Shown here piece by piece: positions 1-12,100 of a DNA stretch of 60,000 nucleotides. The position numbers and the translations under genes are program-made. The stretch's first letter is position 1. Every line of letters starts with the position of its first letter. The notes beneath the pieces were generated by a model, which saw nothing but the letters and a program-made list of their open reading frames with translations, did no database searches and had not been told where the DNA came from. The stretch covers positions 188,001-248,000 of the forward strand of contig NW_019091452.1 of the NCBI RefSeq assembly GCF_001949145.1, in the 5' to 3' direction. The stretch comes from Acanthaster planci. Lineage: Eukaryota; Echinodermata; Asteroidea; Valvatida; Acanthasteridae.

Positions 1-310
1 GATTTCACAAAAGCAGAAAAGTTGAATTCACGGTTGTCGTCAAAACGTTCAATCCACTTTCCTGCTTGTTTGACAGGTAAAAGCAGATGGCAACTTTTCG
101 GCCGCAATCAAAAAGAGGAAAAGTAAAACTACTTTTGTCGTAGCAAAAAAGCAGAGAGGTGGAGAAATGGATTACAATAAAATGGTCATTCTGCTTTTGA
201 GGTAGCAGAAAAGTAGAAACGTCAAGTATTGCATGTCCCAAGACTTAAAATGCCTTTCTACTATTTTGATAGTAGAAAAGCAGATAGCCACTTTTTGTCC
301 TCCAGAGAAG
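1..310. repeat. AAAAGCAGA-rich degenerate repeats, copy A
   Basis: Same repeats as at 28600-29720; the window starts inside them. Confidence 0.6.
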
Positions 311-486
311 AAAGCTTTTCTCAATATGATATAAGTCTAATTTGATTAGCCCAGAGTTGAATTCTTTCGTGTTGACAGAATAAGCTATAGCAATGACGTC
401 CTTGACGTTTAATCGTTAAATTTGTTTCATCAAACAAAAAAGCCAGAACAAGGAATCTAAAAATCCCTCCTTCATCAAAGTCTTAC

Positions 487-3400
487 CTGACACCGATTTG
501 TCGAGAATTGTTCTACCAAGGACGGTTATTTTGAGATGAAGGGCATAATCTTGTGTAAGAAGCTCGACAAAAACGCATGCTTGAATGGAAATGAAGATAA
601 AGTCTTTACCTCTTTAGCAACAACAAAGAAGCAACAACCACCTGCTATTTAATTAATGAGCCAAACTAGTTATCTTTGTTTTAAAAGCCGCAACCTTAAC
701 GAAATATGTGGAACCCATTAAAAATAGCAAACGGCCAAAAATGTCATGCCTCTTTGAGTCCTCAGATTTGGCAAATTGTTTTGCTTGTGGTATCCATGGC
801 CAAAGCAATAAGACAAAAGAGGATTTCAACATACAAAATTTTTTATTTTTCTTAGTTGGGACACAACCGAGTTTCAAACGTTAGACTTTTTGCCTCCCTA
901 TTCACGTTTTTTTTACATCACCAAGTTACTCCAAAGAACTGGGTAGAATATTCAAAACGATCATTACCAGTGAGATTGATGCGTTTGAAGAGGACCTTTC
1001 ACCGCAGCACTCGGCTGAGTGATGACCTAACTTGCATGAACCTGAAACTCCTTTGTCCATGACTTCTAAAGAACCAGCTAGAAATTATCAAGAAGAGAAT
1101 AAACGTCAATGGCTGCTGTCAGATATGCAATGTGGGAATGGGAATTTAAAGTTAACAATGCCTGAGATTTTGTATTATATGTATGTTGCAGCTTGGATGC
1201 GATTCGCCATGCATTCACAAAAAAGGGGGCGCCAGGCTGCCCCGCGGGTATGAAATGATTGCACCCAAAGTAAAGCTGAACCGGAAAGACTAGCAGGAAG
1301 ATTGTGTCTGAAATCAGTTAAGGGTAAAAGAAATGCAAAAAGGGTTAACGGTCCTCTCTATTTAATAGAAATACGCAACCCCCTCCGATTTAAGCAACGT
1401 TAAGTAGAAAAGTGAAAGATTACGTAAGTGGTCAACCAACCTTATCAGGTACAGTGTAAGACGAACTGTTACGTGTCTGTCTTGTAAATGGGATCTCTGA
1501 GAAAGCAGCGTTGTTTAAAAGCTGGAAGAATTTTTTAAAGACCGCACTAAGACCAAACTTAGTTTACAAAGCTTAATGTGCCAGTGCTGGGCGACAAGCG
1601 AGTGTTGGTAGAAACGAGCTTAATTGGGGTGTAACAGAAACTTGCTTTTGTAGCTTGTAAAGTCTGAAATCATTTACGAGTTAGAAAGAAAACGGGTAAA
1701 AATAACTTCACCGGACTTTAAGTCGTCAAAGAGAAACTTGGCGATTTCTTGTGGGGTCATGTCAGCCAAGTCCTCACTGTATAGTTGCAGCAGCTGCTCC
1801 TCCTTGGATGGAAGAACTTCGAGATTGGGTTCCTGATTCATAAAAAAGTGGACACGGTCATAGGTTGATGGGTAATTTTGAAAGGATGACTTTGCCCAGA
1901 AATGGACATCTAAAATGTTTACAGGGTAGTGACACCATGACACCACCGATAGCGATGTTCATAATACCAAAATACCAACAGAAAAATTTTCAATATTGGG
2001 GAAATTAATTTCATATTTTTTGCTCTGAACACCTTTTTGCTTCTTCATTTTTCTTTCTGCAAGTTTGTTAAGTTTTCTCTTATTGTATCATTTCCTCGAT
2101 GAGTTATTGGTCTTTCAAGGCATCTAAGTACGATTGCAATGAGCTTTCCAGGTGTCCGCTCACAAGGGTTTAGAAGAATACAATATTTAGAAGAATTTTA
2201 GAAGAATATCATAGGCCTGTACACTGTAAAACCAAAGCATTTACGTTTTAAAGGTAAATTTAACGCAAATCCCTAACAAATTTTAAACATTTGACACGTT
2301 TATAGAGGGTAAGATGACACACACGTGTTCAGATTAAAGGCAGTGACATGAAAAGTGGCAAGCCAACTGCTGCATCTTTACACGGGAACAACAAAATGGT
2401 TGAAATACTGCTGTCAGTCCTTTTTTTAAAAGAAAATTATCACCCATCCGAGATCCTGAAATGTCTATGCAGGTTACAGCCTATGTACAAACCTAAACGG
2501 ATTGTTGCAACTCCGAACACTCGGATGTCTCTCTATTTGCAACAACAAACAACCAGCAGGCGTACAAGCGACGTTGAACAAGATCAAAGTGCGCGCGCAC
2601 TGGTGTGTACATACTGCGCATGTACGCCCTGCGCTACAACTGAACGTATTGATTAAACTCGGTGCTTGTGTCTGGTGTGAAAATTAAGTCATAATCCCAG
2701 GACCCTGTGCATCCACAAAATATACATTATCAGCTTAAATCAACCATTTTAGTTTAATTTCATGGGCACTAAAGATTATTTACGGACAATAATGGAATTC
2801 CCCTTTTAAACCAATCTAAACAGGCACTTCGTGTCCCAACGATAAACACTTTGGATGCAAGGGCTCCATTTTTTAATTGAATATGCCGGCCCCACCACCT
2901 TCAATCACTAACGGCCTGCATAATAGCGTGCTATAGACCCCACAGTCCCTTTGAATGGCATTTAAATTGATCAGTGGGTGTCATTCAGTTCGTTATTTAA
3001 GGGATGGCAAAGAACGTTTGGATTTCAGTAAACGTAAATCGGTTTAGCTGAGCCATCATGGACATTCAAACATCTGACAATGCAATTAAACACTTAAGTT
3101 AATGTAACTTGCGTTCACACACAGAAAAATTTCACCTTTGATCAATCGTAGCTTAAAAGGCACGCAAATGTAAGTGAAACGGATTGTTTGCAATTTAAAA
3201 GGAATAAGGGATGGCAGAGGTGTATGTCCCGATTGAATGCGTAAATAGGCGAGTTTGATTTATTCAGCAATTACATATGTTGAAGGGTGATTTCAATTTG
3301 CTCAAAAACGAACACTGCACTCATTACTTCATGTACATATACTAAGAGAAAATGCTTGGGGAACTTCTATCAATCAGAGATGATTGATACACTGATGTGA

Positions 3401-3580
3401 AATATTACCAACAGTACTTATGAAGTAATGGACTAATGCTTCGAAACAAAACCTAAGCAGCCAATTTTAATATGATACGAAGGTTTAATACACATACTTG
3501 TCTACACTCACCGTTACAGCAAAAGATGAAACCGTGACAAACGTGGCTCCAAGAACAACCAGCTTCCACACAGTGGTCAT
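487..3580 (-). pseudogene. Gene A: DUF4773-like paralog, frameshifted in exon 3, last exon outside the window
   Basis: Minus-strand exons matching gene C are 3512-3580 (signal peptide MTTVWKLVVLGATFVTV...), 1712-1832 (EPNLEVLPSKEEQLLQLY...EIAKFLF), 968-1065 and 487-579. Exon 5 would lie beyond the left edge. Exon 2 keeps a proper donor (gtgaag), unlike C. Exon 3 is 98 nt instead of 108: ten bases present in C between the codons for CCGE and the following segment are missing. This shifts the frame across the rest of the cysteine domain. The whole stretch 1-3740 aligns with 29382-33436, so A and C are sister copies. TATA box at 3678-3684. If the deletion were an assembly error, the gene would be intact as far as it can be seen. 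Confidence 0.75.
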
Positions 3581-3677
3581 TTTCAAAACCTTGGAAGTAA
3601 AGTCTTTGAAGGGAAAAAATTGGCTTGTTATACTCAGAAGAGAAATCACCGTGAATGGAAAAAGCGTTGTTGAGTGA

Positions 3678-3684
3678 CTTTATA
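3678..3684 (-). promoter_or_regulatory. TATA box of gene A
   Basis: TATAAAG read on the minus strand, about 100 nt before the ATG and followed by the family-wide start-region sequence TCACTCAACAACG. Confidence 0.7.
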
Positions 3685-3929
3685 TAACTTACAAACTTGA
3701 GCAGCGTTCTGCCTTCTGTTAAAGTCAAACCATAAGCCCAAGGAAGTAATACCCGCATAATTTTTGCCATCGATGCACTGTTTGATGTTGTTGGTACAAG
3801 TTTGGTTTCAGAAGCTTTTTAAAATCATTGTAATGCAGGTTATATGATTTGTTTTGACTTCAGTGGAAAGCCAATACAGCTTGTACGGAGCTCTTGAAGT
3901 GCCATCAGACTTGTTCAGATACCGAGATA

Positions 3930-4770
3930 ATTTTTCTTATTAAGTCGACTTATAAAGCGTATCAAGTCGATTTAACGAGATAAATGATGTAGTCAAGTCG
4001 ACTTCCTAATTCCAGTTGGAATTCCCTATGTAAACTTAGCGAGATTATTTATATAGTAACGTCGACTCCCTTATTTGATCAAATGGCTTGCCGGGATAAC
4101 TTATGTCATCAAGTCTGCTTTTGGAATTTTACGATGTAAACTTGCGATGTAAACTTGCGAGACAATTTATGTTGTCAAGTCGACTTTACAATTTTGGGAA
4201 GACGACTTGGCGACAAAATATGCAGTCCATCCGACTTCCTAATTCTGGTAGGTTGACTTGAAAAGATAATCTATGTTAGTGAGTCGACTTCCTAATTGTC
4301 GTATGTCGACTTGGCGAGATAATTTATGTCATCAAGTCTGATTCTAAAAGTCACTGTGTGGACTTGGCGATATAAATTATGTTGCAAGTTGACTTCATAA
4401 TTCTAGTAAGTCAACTTGGCGAGATGATTCATGCCATGTTTTACACATGCAGTCATTAACTGACTACTCACAAGTGAACGTGAACTGCAGCGTATTTTCT
4501 CGCCAAGTCGACTTGCTGGAATTGGGAAATCTACTTGACAGCAAATTTATTTCGGCGAGTCGACATAGTGAGTTCTGGAAGTAGATTTGATGACATAAAT
4601 CATCTTGCCAAGTCGACTTACTTGAATTATGAAGTCGACTTAATAACATATATTATCTGGCCAAGTCGATACAGGGAACTCTGGAAGCAGGCTTGCTTTA
4701 ATTGAATATCTCGCGATGTCGATTAACTATAGTTAGGAAGTCGACTTAAATACATCATTTGTCTTGTCAC
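3930..4770. repeat. Foldback-like element built of GTCGAC subrepeats
   Basis: From 3930 to about 4440 a loose unit of about 50-60 bp repeats: AAGTCGACTTGGCGAGATAA, TTTATGTCATC, then AAGTCGACTTCCTAATTC. From about 4490 to 4770 the same unit appears in reverse complement (TCGCCAAGTCGACTT...), with a single-copy spacer near 4440-4490. The block sits in the upstream region of gene A, interrupting a module that resumes at about 4780. Confidence 0.7.
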
Positions 4771-4779
4771 ATGTACTAA

Positions 4780-5100
4780 TCCCCAAATCCCAGGGACCGA
4801 TGTTTATCGATACAGTTCCAGAAGTGGAGCATAAATATTGTCCGTCGATGTCCTTAGATGATAGGTTTATGGCCTCCTGTGAAAGCAAACCCTCAGAAAT
4901 GGAGAGGTAGAAAAAGTAAAATGAAATAAAAAACAAAACAAGTGGATAGAAAGCACGGTTAATGGTTTATTGAGCAGATAACGGGGTTGGATAATTGGTT
5001 TTTGTGGAAAATGTGTGCGAAAGGGGAAATGCTTTTCGTTGATACAAAACAGTTTCATCGAGTAGAAACTTGTGGAAACTAGTCATGCACAGAGATATTC
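4780..5100. repeat. Upstream module remnant of gene A
   Basis: Matches the module upstream of B (18115-18520), with shared landmarks CCCAGGGACCGATG and GGAAACTAGTCATGCACAGA. Confidence 0.7.
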
Positions 5101-5199
5101 CGGTGTTCAATTTTCCGTAACCATTGGCTCGAGCACCAATTATCACAGACATTGCTAAACAATTTCCAACAAACAACGTCCCTTTCTGCGTTTTCCTAT

Positions 5200-7270
5200 C
5201 CGTCTTCTTCGCCCTTTCTTCTTTGTCATTGATGAATGTAACAGGAATTGTTTATTTTTAAAGACAGACTATAAATTTCACGTTGTTTTATAACTTGGGA
5301 CATTCAAATGTCACTGTTCAAAATGAGATTATTTTCAGCCTATACTGCAACCACAAAATCTAGACTTCGTCTTTTTTATCTACCAGAAATTCACAGAGAT
5401 ACCACGATTAGTTTCTGTTTGAGTCTTAGTCATCTGTAGTTGATACTTTTTAATTAACCATGCTCCCATGCGAATAGCCCTGAGGTATCCTTGGTCAAGC
5501 ACGTCACCCATCAGGTTTTGGTCAGATTTTAGGGGATGTAAGTAAATAAAAGTGAAGTGTGATTTCTGCAAATGCATCACTAACTGATACATATAAAACA
5601 ACTGGTAAAAGGTGCACCTGTAAGGAAAATTAACCCAAACAGAGATTGGCGTTTGAGTGATCGGGCATGCGTGCATTTTATTAGACAATTCCATTTAAGT
5701 TGCGAATACCTCCATATCAAAAGTAGAAACCAGATCAGTTCTATTTGCTTCCACAGGAATACAAGGTATTTCAGTATCTCTTTATATAGGTGCGAGATAC
5801 AAGTGATTTCAGACATTGATATATTGAAAAAAACAATTTAGAATTCCTGACAATGTCATTATGGCGTCATTGCATACGTCAAATGTAAGCCGCAAGGTAG
5901 TTGAAATTATGAGTAGACTGTCGCATTCTACTCAACGTTGAAACCGACTCTTTATAAATCAAATTTTGGGAATAAATAAAAATGCCACCTTCATCTTTAC
6001 GTCATTTGAAGTCATTTTCACCTGTTTATTTATATGCAAATCACACCTTACACGTATATCTCATTGAAAATTGTCATGATTGGGCGGTTATATTAACGTG
6101 TCCAAACCTACAAATGACATAAAACCCAAATTGGTTATCACAGGTCTAATTATAGGATTTGCTGCCGTCTGTGGATTAGTTCAAGCTGCTAATTTTTGTT
6201 TTGGACTAATACTTAAAGGAATAAAATTGATTTAAAAATACTGTGTCTTGTTGTTTCTCTGGTTGTAATAGAACATTCAATAATGAGATGTCAAATCTCA
6301 GAAGAAAAACAGAACAAATTTTATCTCTATTAAAACAAATATGAGGTCCAACGGGTGGGTACACTTTCCCCAGATGTTTCACAGGGTGACTTGAGTACTG
6401 TTTATCGTTCTGGAACAGAAAAATCAGAATTTTGTGTCGGTAAACTTAATTTGGTTTACAGTGGACCTCTTTCAACCACGGGCTGCCCTTGCTACATGAC
6501 CTTGTGAATCAAGGAACCAAAGTTCTTGTGTAATATTTTGCACTGTTGAGGATTTGAAAAATAAAAAACTCGTGGGTCGACCGAATGAATGATAAAAAGA
6601 GTCCAAACGCCATGGTTAACGCCCATATTTTTATTGTTACTATTTTGTGAAGGGAGTTTTCAGATGGCCTCTTTCCATATGGAATTTGTTCCAATTTTGA
6701 AAACATTACAGCTCTCTTAAATAGGACTTTTGATTTGATGACGTCCTCAGCATCAATTCTTACACACTTGTCTGCAGAAAGGTCCCAAAGGTCCCTGTAC
6801 CAACCAGTTTTTAATCAATTATAGTAAATACCGCCGAACAAAAAGTGTTTTTTTTTTAATTAATTAATTGATTTTTTAAAAACTTTTTCCACCTTCGGTT
6901 AAGGCGGCACTCAATTATTTATTGACGTTACCGGTACATGTTTTGTGCAGTACTGTCCTGCAGGTTAATACCGTTGGAAGCAAGATTGATTTTTTAGATG
7001 TTAATATAAGTAACAAGGCACTTCCATTTTCACCTGAAGCAGGGTCAGAGGCTTCTACATATAAGACCACAAATGAAGGCCCACGTTCGTTCCATCACTT
7101 TACCAAACTCGCGTGGAGCAAAACTGTCCTTACGCGGAAGAAAATCTGCAGAATAGACTAGACTCACCTTCTTGGCTTTTCCCATTTTCTTGGGCTATTT
7201 AACATATTCATTTTGGGAGTGATTTAATTATTTACAGCCCTTTTTATATTGTTGACCACAGTAGTCCACA
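5200..7270. other. Non-coding interval, no recognisable feature
   Basis: AT-rich sequence with a short poly-T/TTAA run near 6850. ORFs here are short and without recognisable motifs. Confidence 0.5.
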
Positions 7271-7274
7271 TTCA

Positions 7275-7822
7275 TGAAACTCTATTGAGCTCCGAGAAGC
7301 TATTACTGGGACCGTTCCCCAGGACGCCAATGATTCTGGGACTCGTGTGTCCAATGTAATGTCAAGGACCTGCTGCAATGCCTGGAATACCTGGGCTGCT
7401 AGTACTCTGGACCAATGGTCCTGTGCGGTCAGAGGGTGATGCTGGTTTCAAGGGTCAAAAGGCAATATTGTTCCGATTGGTGCTGTGGGTGAGTAGGGAG
7501 CTCCTTGGAACCCTGGGCGTTGGAATGGGTTTGCCTGATAATATAGGTCCTAGAGGACCAACTGGTTTCGTTGGTACTACCTGGGAAGTGCGGATAAAGG
7601 TCGAAAGGGCCTTTTGGTATCATTCACAGCGACGCCAATGAGCATATCGGATATCCGTACTAGTCAAAACACCCCTTTCCCATTCGAGCAGGCCGAGACG
7701 CTTTTGCCAGGAAACAAGTTTGATTTGACGACTGGCGAGTTCACATGTAATGTGCCAGTCACCTACAAGCAGGTATCTGGGAGCGCAGTGCTGTTGCTGC
7801 AGCGAAGAGACTTCACGTTTTG
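7275..7822 (+). pseudogene. Collagen-C1q domain protein relic (copy 1)
   Basis: Scattered frames give Gly-X-Y collagen pieces (GDAGFKGQK) followed by C1q-like sequence (TSQNTPFPFEQAETLLPGN, then KFDLTTGEFTCNVPVTY and SGSAVLLLQRRD). C1q-domain proteins are secreted trimers used in innate immunity or matrix. The frame shifts within the collagen part. After NVPVTY the copy lacks a stretch that copy 2 keeps, and the last C1q beta strands are absent in both. It lies 3' of gene B and points toward it. Nearly the same order is seen beside gene D. Confidence 0.7.
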
Positions 7823-8459
7823 ACCATGTACGGTTTTAGGTATAGTCATCGAAGCCTTCACCACACCCTAGTCGGTGCCTTTCTCCTGTACCCTAATTAA
7901 GTAAACGGCGATGATATGTTGCTGCGAAGTGTTTGCCGGATGAATTCAAAATGACAACAATATGGAACAGAAGAAAGTGCACTTCTGATTTGCATCTCGT
8001 TGTATTTATTGTTTTATTAATATTCTTTATCTACTTCTCAAAGGATCCAATGTGTCTCTTAAATTGCACCCGAACAACTTCTTGCTCTCTTGCTGTTAAC
8101 AGCCATACCCAAACAATATACTATACTATATATATAATTGCATACTGACTTAAGGCTTAACGTGCTCGTTTCCCACAGCAAACTGATTGAAGATATTGTG
8201 ACTTGAGTCTGAAATGTCTGTTATATTCCTGTTTTGATGCTATTGTAGCAAAGGGGAAGGTGACAGGAGTGCAAAGAAATGAAAATTGTTACGACTGTTA
8301 GGCTAGGGTAAACTTGGAGACTGTTAATTGCAGCCTGTCGGTAGTTGAAAAACTATGATTGGCAGTCTTTTTCAAAATAAATAGTAATCATGGTCAGAGT
8401 TGTTACACTAAATAATAAATGGTGTCAAACATCAATTAAAAATGTCCAACCCTCTGGCT

Positions 8460-8530
8460 TGAGTCTGTGGCGTACCTACTGGGAACGGGTGCCCCCACCG
8501 GATGCTTGTGCCCCAGTCCCCCATAAGAAA
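8460..8530 (+). mobile_element. Old hAT-like MITE fragment downstream of gene B
   Basis: TGTGGCGTACCTACTGGGAA followed by GTGCCCCC resembles the left end of CAGTGGCGTA-type elements. Related fragments lie 3' of C (27451) and D (about 57985, reverse), so it predates the duplications. Confidence 0.45.
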
Positions 8531-9139
8531 TTTGTGATTTTTCCTAACGTTCGCTATCACTTTGTGCATTTGATTCAGAAATAGTTGCCAGTGGTGAAAT
8601 ATTGATAACTTTGACACTTCATACAAATTGGAAAAGATTTTTTGAACAAGGGGATTAATTAAACTTGAAAGTTTTGCTGTTTAACGGCTACTGACGTGTA
8701 TTTATAGCAGGGATGGTTAATTTAGGCGTAGTTTCTTAGGTACAAGTTAACTCTCTGCTGAGTAGCTGTAAAGACTACTTAAAACTCTTTATGAAATTTA
8801 TTTTTTGTTACCCTCACCGGGAAAGTTTTGCTGGAATTCAAATTGGCATATATGTGAAGGGTTGCTCCAGATATTGTTTATCGTGCTGACAATCATTAAT
8901 TTTGAAAACTACAGTGCATAATATTCAGCTAACGATAGTCTGAATCAACATTTTCTTTAGAAAGATTTTGCTTTGTGCAAGTTTTATAGAAATACTTTAA
9001 CTATAGCATACAAGCTTTGTGTCGGTTATACTTTAACAGACTTGAGAAGCAAAACATGCAGGTTAGTCTAAAACAATTTTGATGGAATAATTAAAATTGA
9101 AGTGTTTTCTCTAACGGTTGGTTAGTTAGGTCAACCTCT

Positions 9140-12100
9140 TTAGAAGTCAATGCATCCAAGACGAACATCCAATAGAGTCTTAAAAGGGATACGGACTTCG
9201 AAATTAACGCATGCATGGAAGCCGTTTCTCCATTGGACTTCATGGAAGTCAAGGCAGACTTTAGCCACTCTTATCTTAGGGACGCCTATGCAAATGGCCG
9301 GTGGTTCACGGGCTGAAATTGAAGTTAAATTAATTTAGTTTAGTCATAAATCGATGAACCCAGTTAATGCAAACAAGTTTAATTATGTACATATTTGTCA
9401 GTACCTAAAATCAGCTATTAAAATAACTGAGCAAATTGAAAAACAATCTTAAGTACATTATTTTTGACATAAACATTGTTTGATGACGAGATTATAAGTC
9501 AGGACGAGATAATAATGTCAAAAAGTCGGGTTAAAATTTGTCTCTCTGTGTTCTTTACTACATTGCACTGTCTTTCATGAAAGGGGGCTCGTTTTTTCCA
9601 GCACTGGTATGTATGCCAACCGGGGATCAAATATTTGAATTTTGACAGTGATTGCCATGACAGTAAGAATGACAACTTGCACCTCCCAGATACATTGTAT
9701 TGTAAATTTTATTCAAGAAAGATAAAAATCCCTAAACGGTAAAATTCTACCTTCAATAACCCCCGCTTGAACCTGTGTGGGTATTGATAGGAAGAGCTAC
9801 AGTAGTGGCATCCCTGACATTTAATCGTTGACTTTGTTTCATCGAAAAAAAATCCAGCACAAGGCATCTAACAATCCAAGATTTATCCAAGTCTTACCTG
9901 ACACCTCTTTGTCGTAAATTATTCTACGGGCTGCAGTTATTTTGAGGTGAAGACCATATACCTTCTTAAGAACCTGGACGAAAGCGCAAGCTTGAATGAA
10001 ATTGAAGATAAAAAACCCTCTTCACCCCATGAACCGCAAATAAGACATAAGAAACCCAAGGGGCAAATCTTTATTCAGAATGGTGAAGGATAAAAAAGAG
10101 ATTACACTTTGATTATAGCAACTGGGCAATACACTCGAACCACTTACATATAATAGGTCAAACTTAATTGTTTTCATAAAAAACAACCGTTACAAAAATG
10201 AAGCAAACATCCAATAAACCATGTCTTTTACAGTCAGCGGATTTTGCTTTCCAGACGGTTCCTCTAAGGTCAGCGATGTCCATAGAATTTTGGGTATTCA
10301 GGCTAAAGCATGACCAATATAACGAGAAATGCAGATCGACCTTATGACCAATCGAGATAAAGTATCACTACAAACGAAAGTTAGTCTCACAGACACAATT
10401 GACATTAGAACTGATTGTAAGAATTGGATTTGGCTCACCGTCTTTTGTATATATTAAACAGCAACCAAGCCAAAAGGAGGAATGTGAACCAAGACGTCCA
10501 TATCCATGCAAAAAGGATTTCAGCATATAAGACGGTTTGCTTAGCACGGAAACGACTAGTTTTTAAACTTTATGTTATGAAATCGTTGGCTCAATATTCT
10601 CATTTCTTTATAGCACCAAGTTATGGGTAAAATATTCCAAGCAAGCCTTACCACTGACAGTGTGGCGTTTCCAGAAGACCTTGAAAGAGAGTGTGGTGCA
10701 GCACTCAGCTGAGAGTGCTTCTCTAGATAGCGTGCATTTACCTGTAACTCCTTCACCCCTGACTTCTGACGCACTAACTACAAATCATAACAAGAAGAAT
10801 TTACGTGAAAGTTGGACTGCTGTCAAATGTACAATTTGAAAATTGGAACTTACAGATAAAACATGCCTGGAAGTTTGTAATGTACGTCTGTTGGAGCCCC
10901 ATGCAATTCAAATTGCAGGGCCAGGTCATGTGCACAAAAGGGAGGATATGTTGCCCAGCATTAATGAAAGCATTGCACCGCAACTGTAGGTTAACTTTAG
11001 AAACCACCAGGGATATTATGTATTTAATGAGATCAGGAAAAGAAACGGCAAAAAAAGTTAAAGGTCTTCTGTATTTTGGACATGTTCAACCGCTCTCCCG
11101 GTTTATTCACTTTTGCTTCTGAGCCCGCACTCTTGAACTTTCTCGTATCGAACCTTTAGAAATCATAACTCCTTATAACCAAGATTAATTGGCATACTGA
11201 AAGTTTATGTTAGTTGTCAATCACGCCTTTGTAAAATGATTTACAGTGTAAGACAAACTGTTACAAGTCTGTCTTTTGTTTGGGGGTTTTGAGAAAGAGG
11301 CGTGTTCAGCTGGAAGAATATTGTTTACAGGCGACTATTGTTGGTTGAGACTGCACTCAAACCAAGCTTAGTTTGCAAAGTTCAAAGTGGGGGTACGGGG
11401 CGACAAGCGAGTTTAGGTAGACCTGTGCATACTTGGGGCGTAACAGAAACTACCTTCTGTAGATGGTAGAGTCTCACATCATTTACAAATTAAAAGGTAA
11501 GTAGGTTAAAATAACTTCACCAAACTGAGAGTCGATAAGGAGAAACTTGGCGATTTCGTCTGGGGTCATCTCAGCCAAGTCCTCTCTGAACAGTTCCAAC
11601 AGCTGCTCCTCCTTGGACGGCAGGACTTTGAGATCGGACTCCTGATTCACAAACAATCCACATGGTCAGTGGCGGAGATTTGAACTTGGAACAGGGGGAA
11701 GAAGGATTAGCGATGAGATATTTGTAAGGTGATGACTTGCCCAGCAATAGAAATCTGAAACCTTTGCAGGGTAGGCCTACTGACACTAACCACTGAGAAG
11801 CGATCTTCATTATACTTATGTTTGAAGTTAAAGTTTAAAATGTATTTCGCTCCTGCAGATCCTTACATCAATACGACATTTAAGCTATTTTAAAAATGTT
11901 ATGAGTGCTAATGAATGCATTTTGGATCTCAGAGTTATCCCAAAGATGTTTACATTTGGCTGTAAACTTTATTGCTGCATGAAAAACTGCGGCGGAGTTG
12001 ACTCAATAGCCAATCCCTGTGTCCAAAAGCGTGAGGAGATATATACCCCCATTTCCTGGGATGTGACCTATAAACGACCACGACTGAGCGTGTCACATTG

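Larger units (their letters stand above)
1..3740. repeat. Segmental duplicate of 29382-33436 (copy containing gene A)
   Basis: Continuous same-orientation similarity, exons and introns alike, to the copy C segment. Differences include a deletion near 811 (about 170 bp kept in C), the 10-bp exon-3 deletion, and absence of the 198-bp insertion carried by C at 32594. Confidence 0.9.

Noticed and set aside
3453-3770. 105-residue ORF read as a gene in its own frame
   Set aside because: It is an off-frame reading over exon 1 of copy A; the signal peptide is in another frame.
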